Assembly: GCA_019744895.1 (NCBI GenBank)
Contig: JAIETV010000003.1
Span: forward strand, 1 to 64,000
Length of the DNA: 64,000 nt
DNA from: Candidatus Babeliaceae bacterium
GTDB lineage: Bacteria > Babelota > Babeliae > Babelales > Babelaceae
Direction: 5' to 3'
Made by a program: the position numbers and the translations under genes. Positions 30,150 to 38,657 of this stretch are shown one piece after another. Each line of letters starts with the position of its first letter. The stretch's first letter is position 1. The notes beneath the pieces were generated by a model, which was not told the DNA's origin, ran no database searches, and worked only from the letters and a program-made list of their open reading frames with translations.

Positions 30150-31130
30150 ATGGGCCTCTATAAAATATTTATTTTTACTTTAACTACGCTCAGCCTAAAT
30201 GGTATGCAAAGCATGCAGCAAGAAATAGAAAATGCTCTATTGTCTTCACCTATAAAAGATTTCGATGCATTTCCTGAGACAGTACAAGGTCAAGAGCTTG
30301 CTGAGAAAATAAAAAACCTTACGCAAGAAGAAAAAAATGAACTTTTGAAGAAACTTTCACAATTTTATTTGCCACATAACCCTGCCGAGCCGACCTATGC
30401 AAAAAAAGCTCCATATCTAAAACTCATCTGTCTGAGTGGCGCAGAGGTAAATTATAATTTTGAAAGACGCGGGTTTAGACAAAATCTTTTAAGTAATGCG
30501 ATTATGCATAACCATGAAAAAATGGTGAAGTTTTTATTAGAACATAATGCAAAAACCCAAGATACTGATTATATTTCTGGGCCATTATTGAATATCACAA
30601 AAAGCTATCCCCTTGCACAATTACTTGTTAAGTATGATGCATTAAAACCCTATGCAGACAATACAGAACTACAAAAGCAACTATTAATCAGCAATTTTTC
30701 AAACAGTTCGTATGATTCGCGCCTGATTCGTTTATATAAAAAAGAACTGAAACAAAGATATAACATTCAATTAGATGCGCGTATTGCAACAGCAGACAAT
30801 CAAGAAACTCTTTTACAAGCACTTTGTAAAAGTGCACATTCACGAACGCAAGTAGATTTTTTTGATAAATTGTTAATGCTTCTTCAAGAAGGTGCAGTAG
30901 ACCTGAGTAAGCGTAATTTTTTTGATTCACCACAAAATATCATACAAAATCAACTCAATGATTATCCAGACAACGCAACGCTCCAGTTGGCTCACAAGCT
31001 GTTAAGCGAACTTTATGAAGAACCGAACTTACTTAAGCTATTTTCTCAGGAAAATAAGCAGCCTACAAGTGCCCCGGCAATAACCTCAAGAATCTCTTCC
31101 AACCGGCAGTTACCTACTATCAGCGAATAA
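30150..31130 (+). CDS. Exported ankyrin-like repeat protein
   Basis: 326 residues from ATG 30150; an upstream in-frame TTG at 30135 is less likely. Signal peptide MGLYKIFIFTLTTLSLNGM. Around residues 95-145 there is one ankyrin-type unit (LSNAIMHNHEKMVKFLLEHN) with weaker flanking units. Ankyrin proteins mediate protein-protein contacts and in intracellular bacteria may be effectors, but here the export signal is Sec-like. Tail is Ser/Pro-rich. The 330-350 residues fit a small solenoid. Confidence 0.65.
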   Translation: MGLYKIFIFTLTTLSLNGMQSMQQEIENALLSSPIKDFDAFPETVQGQELAEKIKNLTQEEKNELLKKLSQFYLPHNPAEPTYAKKAPYLKLICLSGAEVNYNFERRGFRQNLLSNAIMHNHEKMVKFLLEHNAKTQDTDYISGPLLNITKSYPLAQLLVKYDALKPYADNTELQKQLLISNFSNSSYDSRLIRLYKKELKQRYNIQLDARIATADNQETLLQALCKSAHSRTQVDFFDKLLMLLQEGAVDLSKRNFFDSPQNIIQNQLNDYPDNATLQLAHKLLSELYEEPNLLKLFSQENKQPTSAPAITSRISSNRQLPTISE

Positions 31131-31172
31131 GATATATCTTGAAAACATAAAACTTACTTTTTATTTTTTCCC

Positions 31173-33290
31173 TCATATTCCCATGTCATTAAAGAATGCA
31201 TCGCTATTGGGTTCACGGCCAAGAAAATCGCAGAGTAGCGCATAAGGGTCTTTGCTGCCGCCCATTCCGATTACCATATCGCGGTATCGGGCGCCAACTT
31301 CACAAGATAGTCCCTGTTGTTTTATATAATCAAATAAATCAAGCGCAAAAACTTTTGACCATAGGTAGCCATAATACTGCGCGCCGTAGCCCATTAAGTG
31401 GCCAAACGATGCTATAAAATTCTCTTCTGGGCAATACTCCTGGTACGGCATCAAACGCTCAAAAAGAAGTTGGTATTCCTGTTTCATATCGTCATCCACA
31501 CGCTCATTAAAGCAGGCAAGCGAAAGATAAGCAAGCGAAAGCTGACGCTTTATAAACATTCCCGTATCGATATTTTTTATAGTAATGAGTGCAGCAATAA
31601 GCTCATCATGCAGCTTTATGCCAGATTTGTAATGCCCGCTAATACGTTTGAGTACTTCGGGCTGCCAAAGCCATTCTTCAAGCATCTGTGACGGCAACTC
31701 AACAAAATCACGTTTCACATGGGTTCCTGAAAATGCATTAAGCTCAGTTGCTGCACACAGCGCGTGGACAGCATGGCCAAATTCATGAAAAAAAGTATTA
31801 ACATCATGACGCAGCAATAATGCAGGTTTTTCACCGATTGCTTTGGGAAAATTGGCAATCACTATAGAAACTGCCGGTATAATTCGGTTACCCTTTTTAT
31901 CACGTAACGCATGAATCATGCTCCCATGGCAGGCATGCGTATATTTATTATCACGGGGATGCAGATCAAGAAAAAGATAGCCCAAAAGTTGGTTTTTTGA
32001 TGAAGCCTTAATAAGTTTAACATCGTTATGCCAGAGGCGGTCTGCATGCGGCAACTTTTTGATATCGATCTGTTCAAAGTGCACGTCTAAAAATTCTTCA
32101 TATAACTCAAGCAATGCTTCTATGGTTTTTTCAAGTGGAAAATACTCTGCTATCGCCCGTTCATCTATGGCAGCATGTTTCTTTTTGTAGTGCGCCATGA
32201 CATACCGGGCATCCCAAGGCTTTAATCTGCCCTGTGCGGTTAATGTTATCTCTTTAGGTAATTCACGGACAAATGCTTCAAATTCGTGTTCTGCCTTGCG
32301 GTGCACACGTTGTTCAATATCCTTCAAAAAATGTTCCACCCGCTCCGGGCTGCCGGCCATACTATCATCAAGATTGCAATGCGCATATGATGAATAGCCT
32401 AAAAGTTGTGCTATGGCGTGGCGGACCTTAATAACTTTTTTTAAAATTTCACTATTTTCAGGGTGAGCACGGTTGTTAAACTCATTCCATAGCGCCTTGC
32501 GAGTCGATTCCACAGTACAATTTTCTAATACCAAATCCATGGTTGGGTAATCTGTTTTAAGGGTATACGTGTCGGCACCAGGATTTAAAAATGGAGCTAC
32601 TTGTTCGTCGGTTAAGCCAAAAAGATCTTTTCGTGAAACAGTTATAGAACGAACATCTTTTGCGATATTAATCTCAAACTGTTGTGTAAATTGGACAAGC
32701 TCTTTTTGTAACTCTTTAAGCTTTGCTTGTTGTTCTTCAGCAAGGTCATACCCAGATCGTTTAAAATCTTTAAGCGATTCTGAGATATAAAACTCTTCTT
32801 CTGCATTTAAATGTTCCTGAGCTTTGCTGCCATTAACATAGTCAATAAAGGCAGAATAAATATCTTTGTTCAAAGAAAGCGTGTCCACAAAAAAAGTTTG
32901 GAGCTCCATTTCAAGTTGCTGGGCTGCATCACGCAGTTCTTTTTCAGGGTAAATCATGTGACTTAATGAAATAACACTCATTACTTTTTCACAATCTGCA
33001 TTCATGGTATCCAGAGCGCGACACGTATTTTCAAAAGTTCTTTCTGTTGCTGGAATATTCTTAAGAATCGCAAGACGCTCACGTGTCAAATTTTTGACCT
33101 TTGTTACCAGATCTTGCATTTGAGTGACGGTGCGTGGACATAATGCAAGAGCATCGTCAGGAGTGGAAATAACATCTAAAATGGTTTTTGATGATCTTGT
33201 TTGTGCCATAAGTTTTCCTTGAATCTGGTAGATATACCATGCAACAGGCATGAGCCCGAGTATAAAGACGATAGTTCTAATACGCTTCAT
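31173..33290 (-). CDS. M3-family oligopeptidase with N-terminal membrane/signal segment
   Basis: 705 residues, the length of thimet oligopeptidase/oligopeptidase A. Zinc motif HEFGHAVHA near residue 497 with the third-ligand Glu (EEWLWQPE) further on. N-terminal RTIVFILGLMPVAWYIYQI is a signal or anchor, unlike cytoplasmic PrlC, so peptides are probably cleaved in the periplasm. It may supply amino acids to the importers in the window. An unlinked gene with 76 bases before uvrB on the same strand. Confidence 0.88.
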   Translation of the reverse strand: MKRIRTIVFILGLMPVAWYIYQIQGKLMAQTRSSKTILDVISTPDDALALCPRTVTQMQDLVTKVKNLTRERLAILKNIPATERTFENTCRALDTMNADCEKVMSVISLSHMIYPEKELRDAAQQLEMELQTFFVDTLSLNKDIYSAFIDYVNGSKAQEHLNAEEEFYISESLKDFKRSGYDLAEEQQAKLKELQKELVQFTQQFEINIAKDVRSITVSRKDLFGLTDEQVAPFLNPGADTYTLKTDYPTMDLVLENCTVESTRKALWNEFNNRAHPENSEILKKVIKVRHAIAQLLGYSSYAHCNLDDSMAGSPERVEHFLKDIEQRVHRKAEHEFEAFVRELPKEITLTAQGRLKPWDARYVMAHYKKKHAAIDERAIAEYFPLEKTIEALLELYEEFLDVHFEQIDIKKLPHADRLWHNDVKLIKASSKNQLLGYLFLDLHPRDNKYTHACHGSMIHALRDKKGNRIIPAVSIVIANFPKAIGEKPALLLRHDVNTFFHEFGHAVHALCAATELNAFSGTHVKRDFVELPSQMLEEWLWQPEVLKRISGHYKSGIKLHDELIAALITIKNIDTGMFIKRQLSLAYLSLACFNERVDDDMKQEYQLLFERLMPYQEYCPEENFIASFGHLMGYGAQYYGYLWSKVFALDLFDYIKQQGLSCEVGARYRDMVIGMGGSKDPYALLCDFLGREPNSDAFFNDMGI

Positions 33291-33365
33291 TGTTACCCTT
33301 TTTTAATGAATAAACTTTAAGATACCCATAAAATATGAAAGTAGCAAAAACTATACTTAAAGCAG

Positions 33366-35345
33366 CTAGAAGCTGTCTTTTACCAACGCCTTAAGCTCCA
33401 TCCATTGCTCACGAAGTGCAATTGCTTCTTCAAACTTAAAGTTCTGCGCGGCATGCTCCATCTGTGCTTCAAGCTCAAGTATTTTGCTTTGAATATCTGC
33501 TGAATTAATCTTGCCAGCATCTTTTGATGAGTCAGCCTTCTTTTTGCCTTTACGGGCTTCTATAATAGCTTTTTGAATAGGCGAAATCGATTTAGTTACC
33601 TCGCGCTGAACCGTCTGCGGGATAATACCATGCTTTTTGTTATAGGCCTGTTGCAATATACGTCGTCGGGCTGTTTCGTCCATAGCAGCCTGCATTGAAT
33701 TGGTAATTTTATCTGCGTATAGAATAACTTTAGATTCACTGTTTCGCGCTGCGCGCCCAATGGTTTGAATCAAGGAACGCTTATCTCGCAAGAAACTTTC
33801 AACATCGGCATCCATAATAGCAACCAATGCAACTTCAGGAAGATCAAGGCCTTCACGAAGTAAGTTTACGCCCACTAAACAGTCAAAAACGCCTTGACGA
33901 AGCTTATGAAGCAATTCGGTACGTTCAGGGGTTTTAATATCAGAATGTAAGTAACATACCTTAATCTGCTGCTCTTCAAGATAATGAGCAAACTCTTCTG
34001 CTAATTTTTTAGTAAGCACGGTAATAAGCGTTCTAAAGCCTTTTTCGCGCGTGTTTTTGACCTCTTTAATTAAATCGGCAATTTGGCCTTCACGCTTATG
34101 CACTTCAACAACTGGATCAATAAGTCCGGTGGGCCTAATAATCTGTTCAACGATAGTGTCGCTTTTTTGAAGCTCATAATCACCCGGTGTTGCTGAAACG
34201 AATATCACATCATTGAAATATTTTTCAATCTCAGAAAACTGTAACGGCCTATTGTCATAAGCGCTTGGCAGCCTGAAGCCATATTCAATGAGTGATGTTT
34301 TTCGTGCGCGGTCGCCCGCGTACATACCACGTAGCTGTGGAATCGCAACATGTGATTCATCAATCATTAAAAGGAAATCTTGAAAGAAATCAAACAAGCA
34401 AAACGGGGCTTGGCCTGACAAACGACCGTCAAAGTGAACCGAGTAATTTTCGATTCCTGGACAAAAACCGCGCTCTTTTAAAAGCTCCATATCATGCGTT
34501 ACGCGTGCCTTTATGCGTTCTTTATATACTTGGTTTTTTAATGTCGGTGCGTACTCATCCAATTCGGCTTTAATGCTTGCAAGAGCCGCATCCTTTTTTT
34601 CTTGCGTGGTAACAAAATATTTTGCCGGAAAAATTAAGGTATTATCGAGCTCACTTACTACCCTATTTTCATGCTTAGTCACCCAAGAAAGCCGCTGAAT
34701 GAAGCTTCCATACATTTCTATACGTAATTTCTCTTTTTGATAGGGGAGATTAACTTCAATAACATCACCCTGCACCTGAAAGGTCCCCGATGAGCGTTCG
34801 ATATCGTTTCTGGCGTATTGAATAAAAATGAGTCTTTTTATAAGCTCACCACGCGAAATTTCTTGGTTTAATGTTAATGAAAAAGCTAGATTTTTATAAT
34901 CTGCAGGGTTTCCCAAAGAATAGATGCATGAAACTGACGCAATAACAATGGTGTCCTGCCGATTAATCATGCTGGCAGCAGCTTCTATGCGTAAGCGCTC
35001 TATCTCGGAATTAACCTTTGTCTCTTTTGGGATATATATATCCTGAGCCGGCAAATACGATTCTGGCTGGTAATAATCGTAATAACTAACAAAATAACAG
35101 ACTTTGTTTTCGGGAAAAAAGAGTGAGAACTCTTCATATAACTGAGCAGCTAATGTTTTATTAGGGGAAAGAATCAACACCGGTTTACTCTGCTGGGCTA
35201 TGACATGTGCCATAGTAAATGTCTTTCCTGACCCTGTCACCCCTAAAAGAGTAGATTTACCTGGCCTAGATTCAACGAGTTTCTGTATCGCCCTTGGTTG
35301 GTCGCCAGAAATCGGAAACGGGGAATGTAGCTTAAATATAGTCAT
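33366..35345 (-). CDS. uvrB: Excinuclease ABC subunit B
   Basis: Damage-verifying helicase of nucleotide excision repair. Start at 35345 (MTIFKLHSPF) gives 659 residues, the family norm. Walker A GVTGSGKT at 35-42, the beta-hairpin YYDYYQPESYLPAQD, DEXH-type box LMIDESHV, helicase motifs SLIQTIGRAARN and a C-terminal UVR motif with EEAIALREQWMELK. The longer start at 35381 is rejected: it lies upstream of the predicted promoter. Next to a terminator of the upstream gene. Confidence 0.97.
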   Translation of the reverse strand: MTIFKLHSPFPISGDQPRAIQKLVESRPGKSTLLGVTGSGKTFTMAHVIAQQSKPVLILSPNKTLAAQLYEEFSLFFPENKVCYFVSYYDYYQPESYLPAQDIYIPKETKVNSEIERLRIEAAASMINRQDTIVIASVSCIYSLGNPADYKNLAFSLTLNQEISRGELIKRLIFIQYARNDIERSSGTFQVQGDVIEVNLPYQKEKLRIEMYGSFIQRLSWVTKHENRVVSELDNTLIFPAKYFVTTQEKKDAALASIKAELDEYAPTLKNQVYKERIKARVTHDMELLKERGFCPGIENYSVHFDGRLSGQAPFCLFDFFQDFLLMIDESHVAIPQLRGMYAGDRARKTSLIEYGFRLPSAYDNRPLQFSEIEKYFNDVIFVSATPGDYELQKSDTIVEQIIRPTGLIDPVVEVHKREGQIADLIKEVKNTREKGFRTLITVLTKKLAEEFAHYLEEQQIKVCYLHSDIKTPERTELLHKLRQGVFDCLVGVNLLREGLDLPEVALVAIMDADVESFLRDKRSLIQTIGRAARNSESKVILYADKITNSMQAAMDETARRRILQQAYNKKHGIIPQTVQREVTKSISPIQKAIIEARKGKKKADSSKDAGKINSADIQSKILELEAQMEHAAQNFKFEEAIALREQWMELKALVKDSF

Positions 35346-35351
35346 ATTTCG

Positions 35352-35360
35352 ACTATACCA
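35352..35360 (-). promoter_or_regulatory. Extended -10 promoter, leaderless uvrB
   Basis: On the minus strand TGG-TATAGT (-10 at 35357-35352) ends 6 bases before the uvrB ATG at 35345. Transcription would begin at or next to the A of the start codon; there is no ribosome binding site. No -35 is seen; the position falls in the neighbouring terminator hairpin. Confidence 0.55.
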
Positions 35361-35367
35361 TAAAACA

Positions 35368-35410
35368 GTGGTTACCACCATAGCTACCTAAGCTGTTCGG
35401 TGGTAACCAC
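35368..35410 (-). terminator. Terminator between 35438 gene and uvrB
   Basis: Perfect 12-bp stem GTGGTTACCACC / GGTGGTAACCAC with a 19-base loop that has its own AGCT pairing. On the minus strand it is followed by TGTTTTATGG. It ends the gene at 35438 and overlaps the uvrB promoter region. Confidence 0.75.
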
Positions 35411-35437
35411 TTTTATAAAGTTACGTATTTTTATGTT

Positions 35438-36028
35438 TTATTGCTGTTTTGAAGCCTCTATAACAAGAGCATTAAGTTTTGCCACATAGTAATCACTACG
35501 TGCTGCACTTGCACCTGTTGCTTCAATTAAATCTCTGTTGATATGTTGTTCATTCTTTAAAAACTCATCTTGTAGTTCTTTAGCTAATACATCAACATGA
35601 TAATATAAAGCATTTGGGGCTTCTTGCTGCGGAATTTGGTCAATAAATGCGCGAAGTAAGTCAAAAACTTCTAAGCATTTTTGTTGATCTTCAGGCAAAT
35701 AAACTCTATAACCGTCAGTTCTTAAAATATCAGTAATATAGTCCTGATAAAAATCGTCGCCATCTTGCTTGAATACATTATCGATTTTCCTGAAAAGTTC
35801 ATTTGCTGTAACAGGTTGCTTTACTGGATTTTTAACTTCATGCAAACAAGCGTTTTGCTGGGTGAAATAAACAGACGCCATGTAACCGAAAATTGCTCCG
35901 ACACCGGCATAGAGTAATACTGTACTGATAGGAATAGCATATGAATTATCGCCACAATGTATTGCGCTTGGTGCAAATACTGCTGCTGTCAGGGCTGCAA
36001 AAAGTAAAGATTGTTTGATTAATGTCAT
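35438..36028 (-). CDS. Exported or membrane-anchored protein, 196 aa
   Basis: N-terminal signal-like stretch MTLIKQSLLFAALTAAVFAP, then a second hydrophobic segment (about 32-52, LLYAGVGAIFGYMASVYF), so it may be anchored in the inner membrane. The C-terminal 140 residues are soluble and helical with acidic patches (DGDDFYQDYITDIL). AGGAGG on the minus strand gives a strong ribosome binding site. No family recognised. Confidence 0.7.
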   Translation of the reverse strand: MTLIKQSLLFAALTAAVFAPSAIHCGDNSYAIPISTVLLYAGVGAIFGYMASVYFTQQNACLHEVKNPVKQPVTANELFRKIDNVFKQDGDDFYQDYITDILRTDGYRVYLPEDQQKCLEVFDLLRAFIDQIPQQEAPNALYYHVDVLAKELQDEFLKNEQHINRDLIEATGASAARSDYYVAKLNALVIEASKQQ

Positions 36029-36151
36029 AAAAACCTCCTAAGATATACTGAGATCGTGATGAAATCAGATCTCTCAATTAATATTAACAAATAGAGTATT
36101 TTTGTCAAAGTTATAGCATGATAGCAGCTCTTGATGGGTGTTTTAGGAAAT

Positions 36152-36853
36152 TTATATAGAAGTATTAAAAAAGAAAGAGCTATCTGTTGGATTTTTAGAC
36201 CATTTTTGTAATTGATCGACATAGCGCAATAAGTGCTCTTTTGATCGGTAGCCGGCAGAAGAATTAGTAGTTCTAAAATGTGTATTTAAATAATCTTTTG
36301 TTTTTTGGTACCCATCAAGCATTAGCATCATTCTTGCTGCAAAACGATCTGCATAGCGTTCTTCAAACCATTTGTTGAAAGCAAAAGATAAAATTACAGA
36401 TGGAATAATAGAGCAAGCTAGCGAAGAAATCTTTGGCCTTGCTGCAAAAAAAAGACTACTAGCTACAACAGATATAAAACACCCTTTGGAAAAATATGCC
36501 GATTGGGCATGCCCTAATTCATGAAAAAGCGCATAATCGTTATATGAAATCTTTTTTTGAGAGGCAGGATTTTTAGACTTTTCTAAAATCCCAGCCTGAA
36601 CTTGGGGACTTAACGATATAAAGGGATCTGGATACCTCACATAGTAGCCGTCGCTATTTCTAAATTCGCCATTTATACCATAAGATTGGTCATTATCCAA
36701 TTTAAATTTAACATCACGCGAACCTACTTGTTGCGCCATACTCATGCAATAGACAAGAACCTGATCTCTTTCTTGAGAGGTCAATGAAGAGAGTTGCGTA
36801 AAATTGTATGCAAGTAAGACTACAGATATCATTTTTTTGGTAATACTATACAT
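36152..36853 (-). CDS. M48-like metalloprotease, exported or membrane-bound
   Basis: 233 residues from MYSITKKM (AGGTG five bases upstream decides the start; a longer frame exists). Signal/anchor at the N-terminus, zinc motif HELGHAQSA around residue 130 and EERYADRFA about 50 residues later as the third ligand, with hydrophobic segments between, as in HtpX-type proteases. Similar in layout to the protease at 5753 but shorter and divergent. Envelope quality control is a reasonable guess. Confidence 0.75.
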   Translation of the reverse strand: MYSITKKMISVVLLAYNFTQLSSLTSQERDQVLVYCMSMAQQVGSRDVKFKLDNDQSYGINGEFRNSDGYYVRYPDPFISLSPQVQAGILEKSKNPASQKKISYNDYALFHELGHAQSAYFSKGCFISVVASSLFFAARPKISSLACSIIPSVILSFAFNKWFEERYADRFAARMMLMLDGYQKTKDYLNTHFRTTNSSAGYRSKEHLLRYVDQLQKWSKNPTDSSFFFNTSI

Positions 36854-36935
36854 TCTAGCACCTGATTTATTAAGTAAGGTGTTATTTTTTGCCACTTCTT
36901 ATAATATTACCAAATAGAAATTTTTATGTCTAAGG

Positions 36936-37598
36936 CTATCCCAATAAGTCATTATGTGGCCCCTGTTGCCAATCTTCACTGAACTTTTCGATTCCTGCTT
37001 GCGAAAGTGGATGGTCAACAAGCTCGTTAAACACTTCAGGTGGCATAGTAATAGCATCTGCACCAAGAAGAATCGAACCCTCAACCTGTTCTTTTGTCCT
37101 GATGGAGGCTACCAAAAGCTCTGACTCATAACTGTAGGTGTCAAGCATTTCCTGAACCGATGAGGCAATTTCAAGACCATCAATGCCATTGTCGAATAAT
37201 CTGCCGATGAAAACAGAGATATAGTTCACGCCAAGCTTTGCTACTTCAAGAGCCTGGCTTAAACTAAACACTAGTGTGACATTAACAGGGATATCTTCTT
37301 GAATAAGTTGCGCAATAACGGGTAGATATTGTGCACAGCAGGGAATTTTAACTACCATAGTGTCTGTTAAACGTGCGATAACACGCGCTTGTTCATATAC
37401 TTTGTGAGGTTCGTGCTCTGTTACTTGCAAATTTATTTCAGCTTCTGGCAATACGCGTACAATTTCTCGCACTATTTTTAAGGGTGATTCTTGTTGTGCT
37501 TTAAGTAAACTTGGATTAATAGTTACTCCATCAATTAATCCTGTTTGAGCATATTCGGCTATTTTTTTATAGTCTGCAGAATCTAAAAAAATTTTCAT
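36936..37598 (-). CDS. Transaldolase / fructose-6-phosphate aldolase family enzyme
   Basis: 220 residues, the short TalC/FSA subfamily. MKIFLDSADYKKI start, DGVTINPSLL, the Schiff-base lysine in MVVKIPCC, and FIGRLFDNG. Either transfers a dihydroxyacetone unit in the non-oxidative pentose phosphate pathway or cleaves fructose 6-phosphate; sequence alone cannot separate them. The start codon overlaps the stop of the preceding gene (TAATG). It supplements glk and pgi in sugar metabolism. Confidence 0.9.
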   Translation of the reverse strand: MKIFLDSADYKKIAEYAQTGLIDGVTINPSLLKAQQESPLKIVREIVRVLPEAEINLQVTEHEPHKVYEQARVIARLTDTMVVKIPCCAQYLPVIAQLIQEDIPVNVTLVFSLSQALEVAKLGVNYISVFIGRLFDNGIDGLEIASSVQEMLDTYSYESELLVASIRTKEQVEGSILLGADAITMPPEVFNELVDHPLSQAGIEKFSEDWQQGPHNDLLG

Positions 37599-38056
37599 TA
37601 TATACCTTTTTTATCTAAGAATTTTGTTTCTTCAAGCTCCTTTTTTACCGCTTGTAGCCTTGCATCAGTATTCTTTTGGTCAATAAGCATTATTATTTCT
37701 TCCCAAAGCTTTTTTTGTAAAAACATCTCGGAAAAAACTTGTGGATATTTTCGGAGATATTTTTGAAAATTCGGATCTTTAAATTTTTTAAAGCAGCGAA
37801 CTACATTTTTTGCACGTAATTCAAATAACGCGTCGTTAACTTCAGGCTCTTGAGAACTATATTTTTGCACAAGGTCTCTGAGCGAAACTACTTCAGAGTA
37901 AGACAGCAATCTTGATTGATCTGTTTCATATGCAGTACAAAATTCTATAAATGTATTACGGTATTTTTCTGCTTCAGCCTGCTCATAGCTGGGTGGCATG
38001 TCTAAGGCCAGCATGCTTGAAACATATAACGTTATTACTACAAGCTTTTTCACCAA
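37598..38056 (-). CDS. Exported protein, 152 aa
   Basis: Signal peptide MVKKLVVITLYVSSMLAL; the body is helical and highly charged (YSSQEPEVNDALFELRAK) with a Lys/Glu-rich C-terminus. TAATG overlap with the aldolase gene shows co-transcription, but the function of an exported protein there is unclear. No family recognised. Confidence 0.65.
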   Translation of the reverse strand: MVKKLVVITLYVSSMLALDMPPSYEQAEAEKYRNTFIEFCTAYETDQSRLLSYSEVVSLRDLVQKYSSQEPEVNDALFELRAKNVVRCFKKFKDPNFQKYLRKYPQVFSEMFLQKKLWEEIIMLIDQKNTDARLQAVKKELEETKFLDKKGI

Positions 38057-38158
38057 AAATAACCCTAACTTTTAAACTACACTAAAAAATAATTCAGCTT
38101 TCAATTTCAAAAACAAATAACTATCAGGTTTAGGTAGTATCCATACTATACAGTAAAA

Positions 38159-38192
38159 AAATCTAGGGACTTTTTTCAAGTCCCTAGATTTT
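38159..38192 (-). terminator. Intrinsic terminator of the 38206-38646 gene
   Basis: Perfect 14-bp stem AAATCTAGGGACTT / AAGTCCCTAGATTT with a short loop; on the minus strand followed by a T run. Confidence 0.88.
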
Positions 38193-38205
38193 ATAGCTCA
38201 ATAAT

Positions 38206-38646
38206 TTATCTTCCTGCTTTTATAATGCTCCTGTATTTTTTTATAATTCCAGTTAAAAGAAGATCACACGGCGCAAAAACTTGTGGGTCTTTAACTTTTT
38301 CTAATTGCTGTTTTAAATATGCTATTTGTTCAGCTGTGACTTTTTCTTTAGAGCATTTGATGGCATTGCTTACTTTTTCAATACGCCATTCAATTGCACG
38401 CTCATGTCCTTGGTCTGCTGAATCGTTCAAATAACGTTCATAAAGCTGAAGACGATATATACTTCTTTCATCATCAAAAGGATCTCCGGATATTAAAGGC
38501 ACTTGGCTTAACAAAACATACGCTTCATTATATTTTTCCTGAGGCGTTAGTGAGTCATTATAAACTGGCAAATCATCTGGCAGCTCGAATCCCTTAGAGA
38601 CTACTAACAGCGGCAAAAGAGAGGCCAAGAGAATTATTTTTTTCAT
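38206..38646 (-). CDS. Exported protein, 146 aa
   Basis: Signal peptide MKKIILLASLLPLLVVS. The mature part has helix-turn-helix style units (EKYNEAYVLLSQVP, YERYLNDSADQGHERAIEW) that resemble SEL1/TPR repeats weakly, and two Cys. It follows leuS by 11 bases and ends with its own terminator. No family recognised. Confidence 0.65.
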   Translation of the reverse strand: MKKIILLASLLPLLVVSKGFELPDDLPVYNDSLTPQEKYNEAYVLLSQVPLISGDPFDDERSIYRLQLYERYLNDSADQGHERAIEWRIEKVSNAIKCSKEKVTAEQIAYLKQQLEKVKDPQVFAPCDLLLTGIIKKYRSIIKAGR

Positions 38647-38657
38647 AAATTTTTTTT

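Noticed and set aside
36025-36222. 65-residue minus-strand frame between two exported-protein genes
   Set aside because: It overlaps the end of the M48-like gene and the start of the next gene; hydrophobic but without a ribosome binding site.
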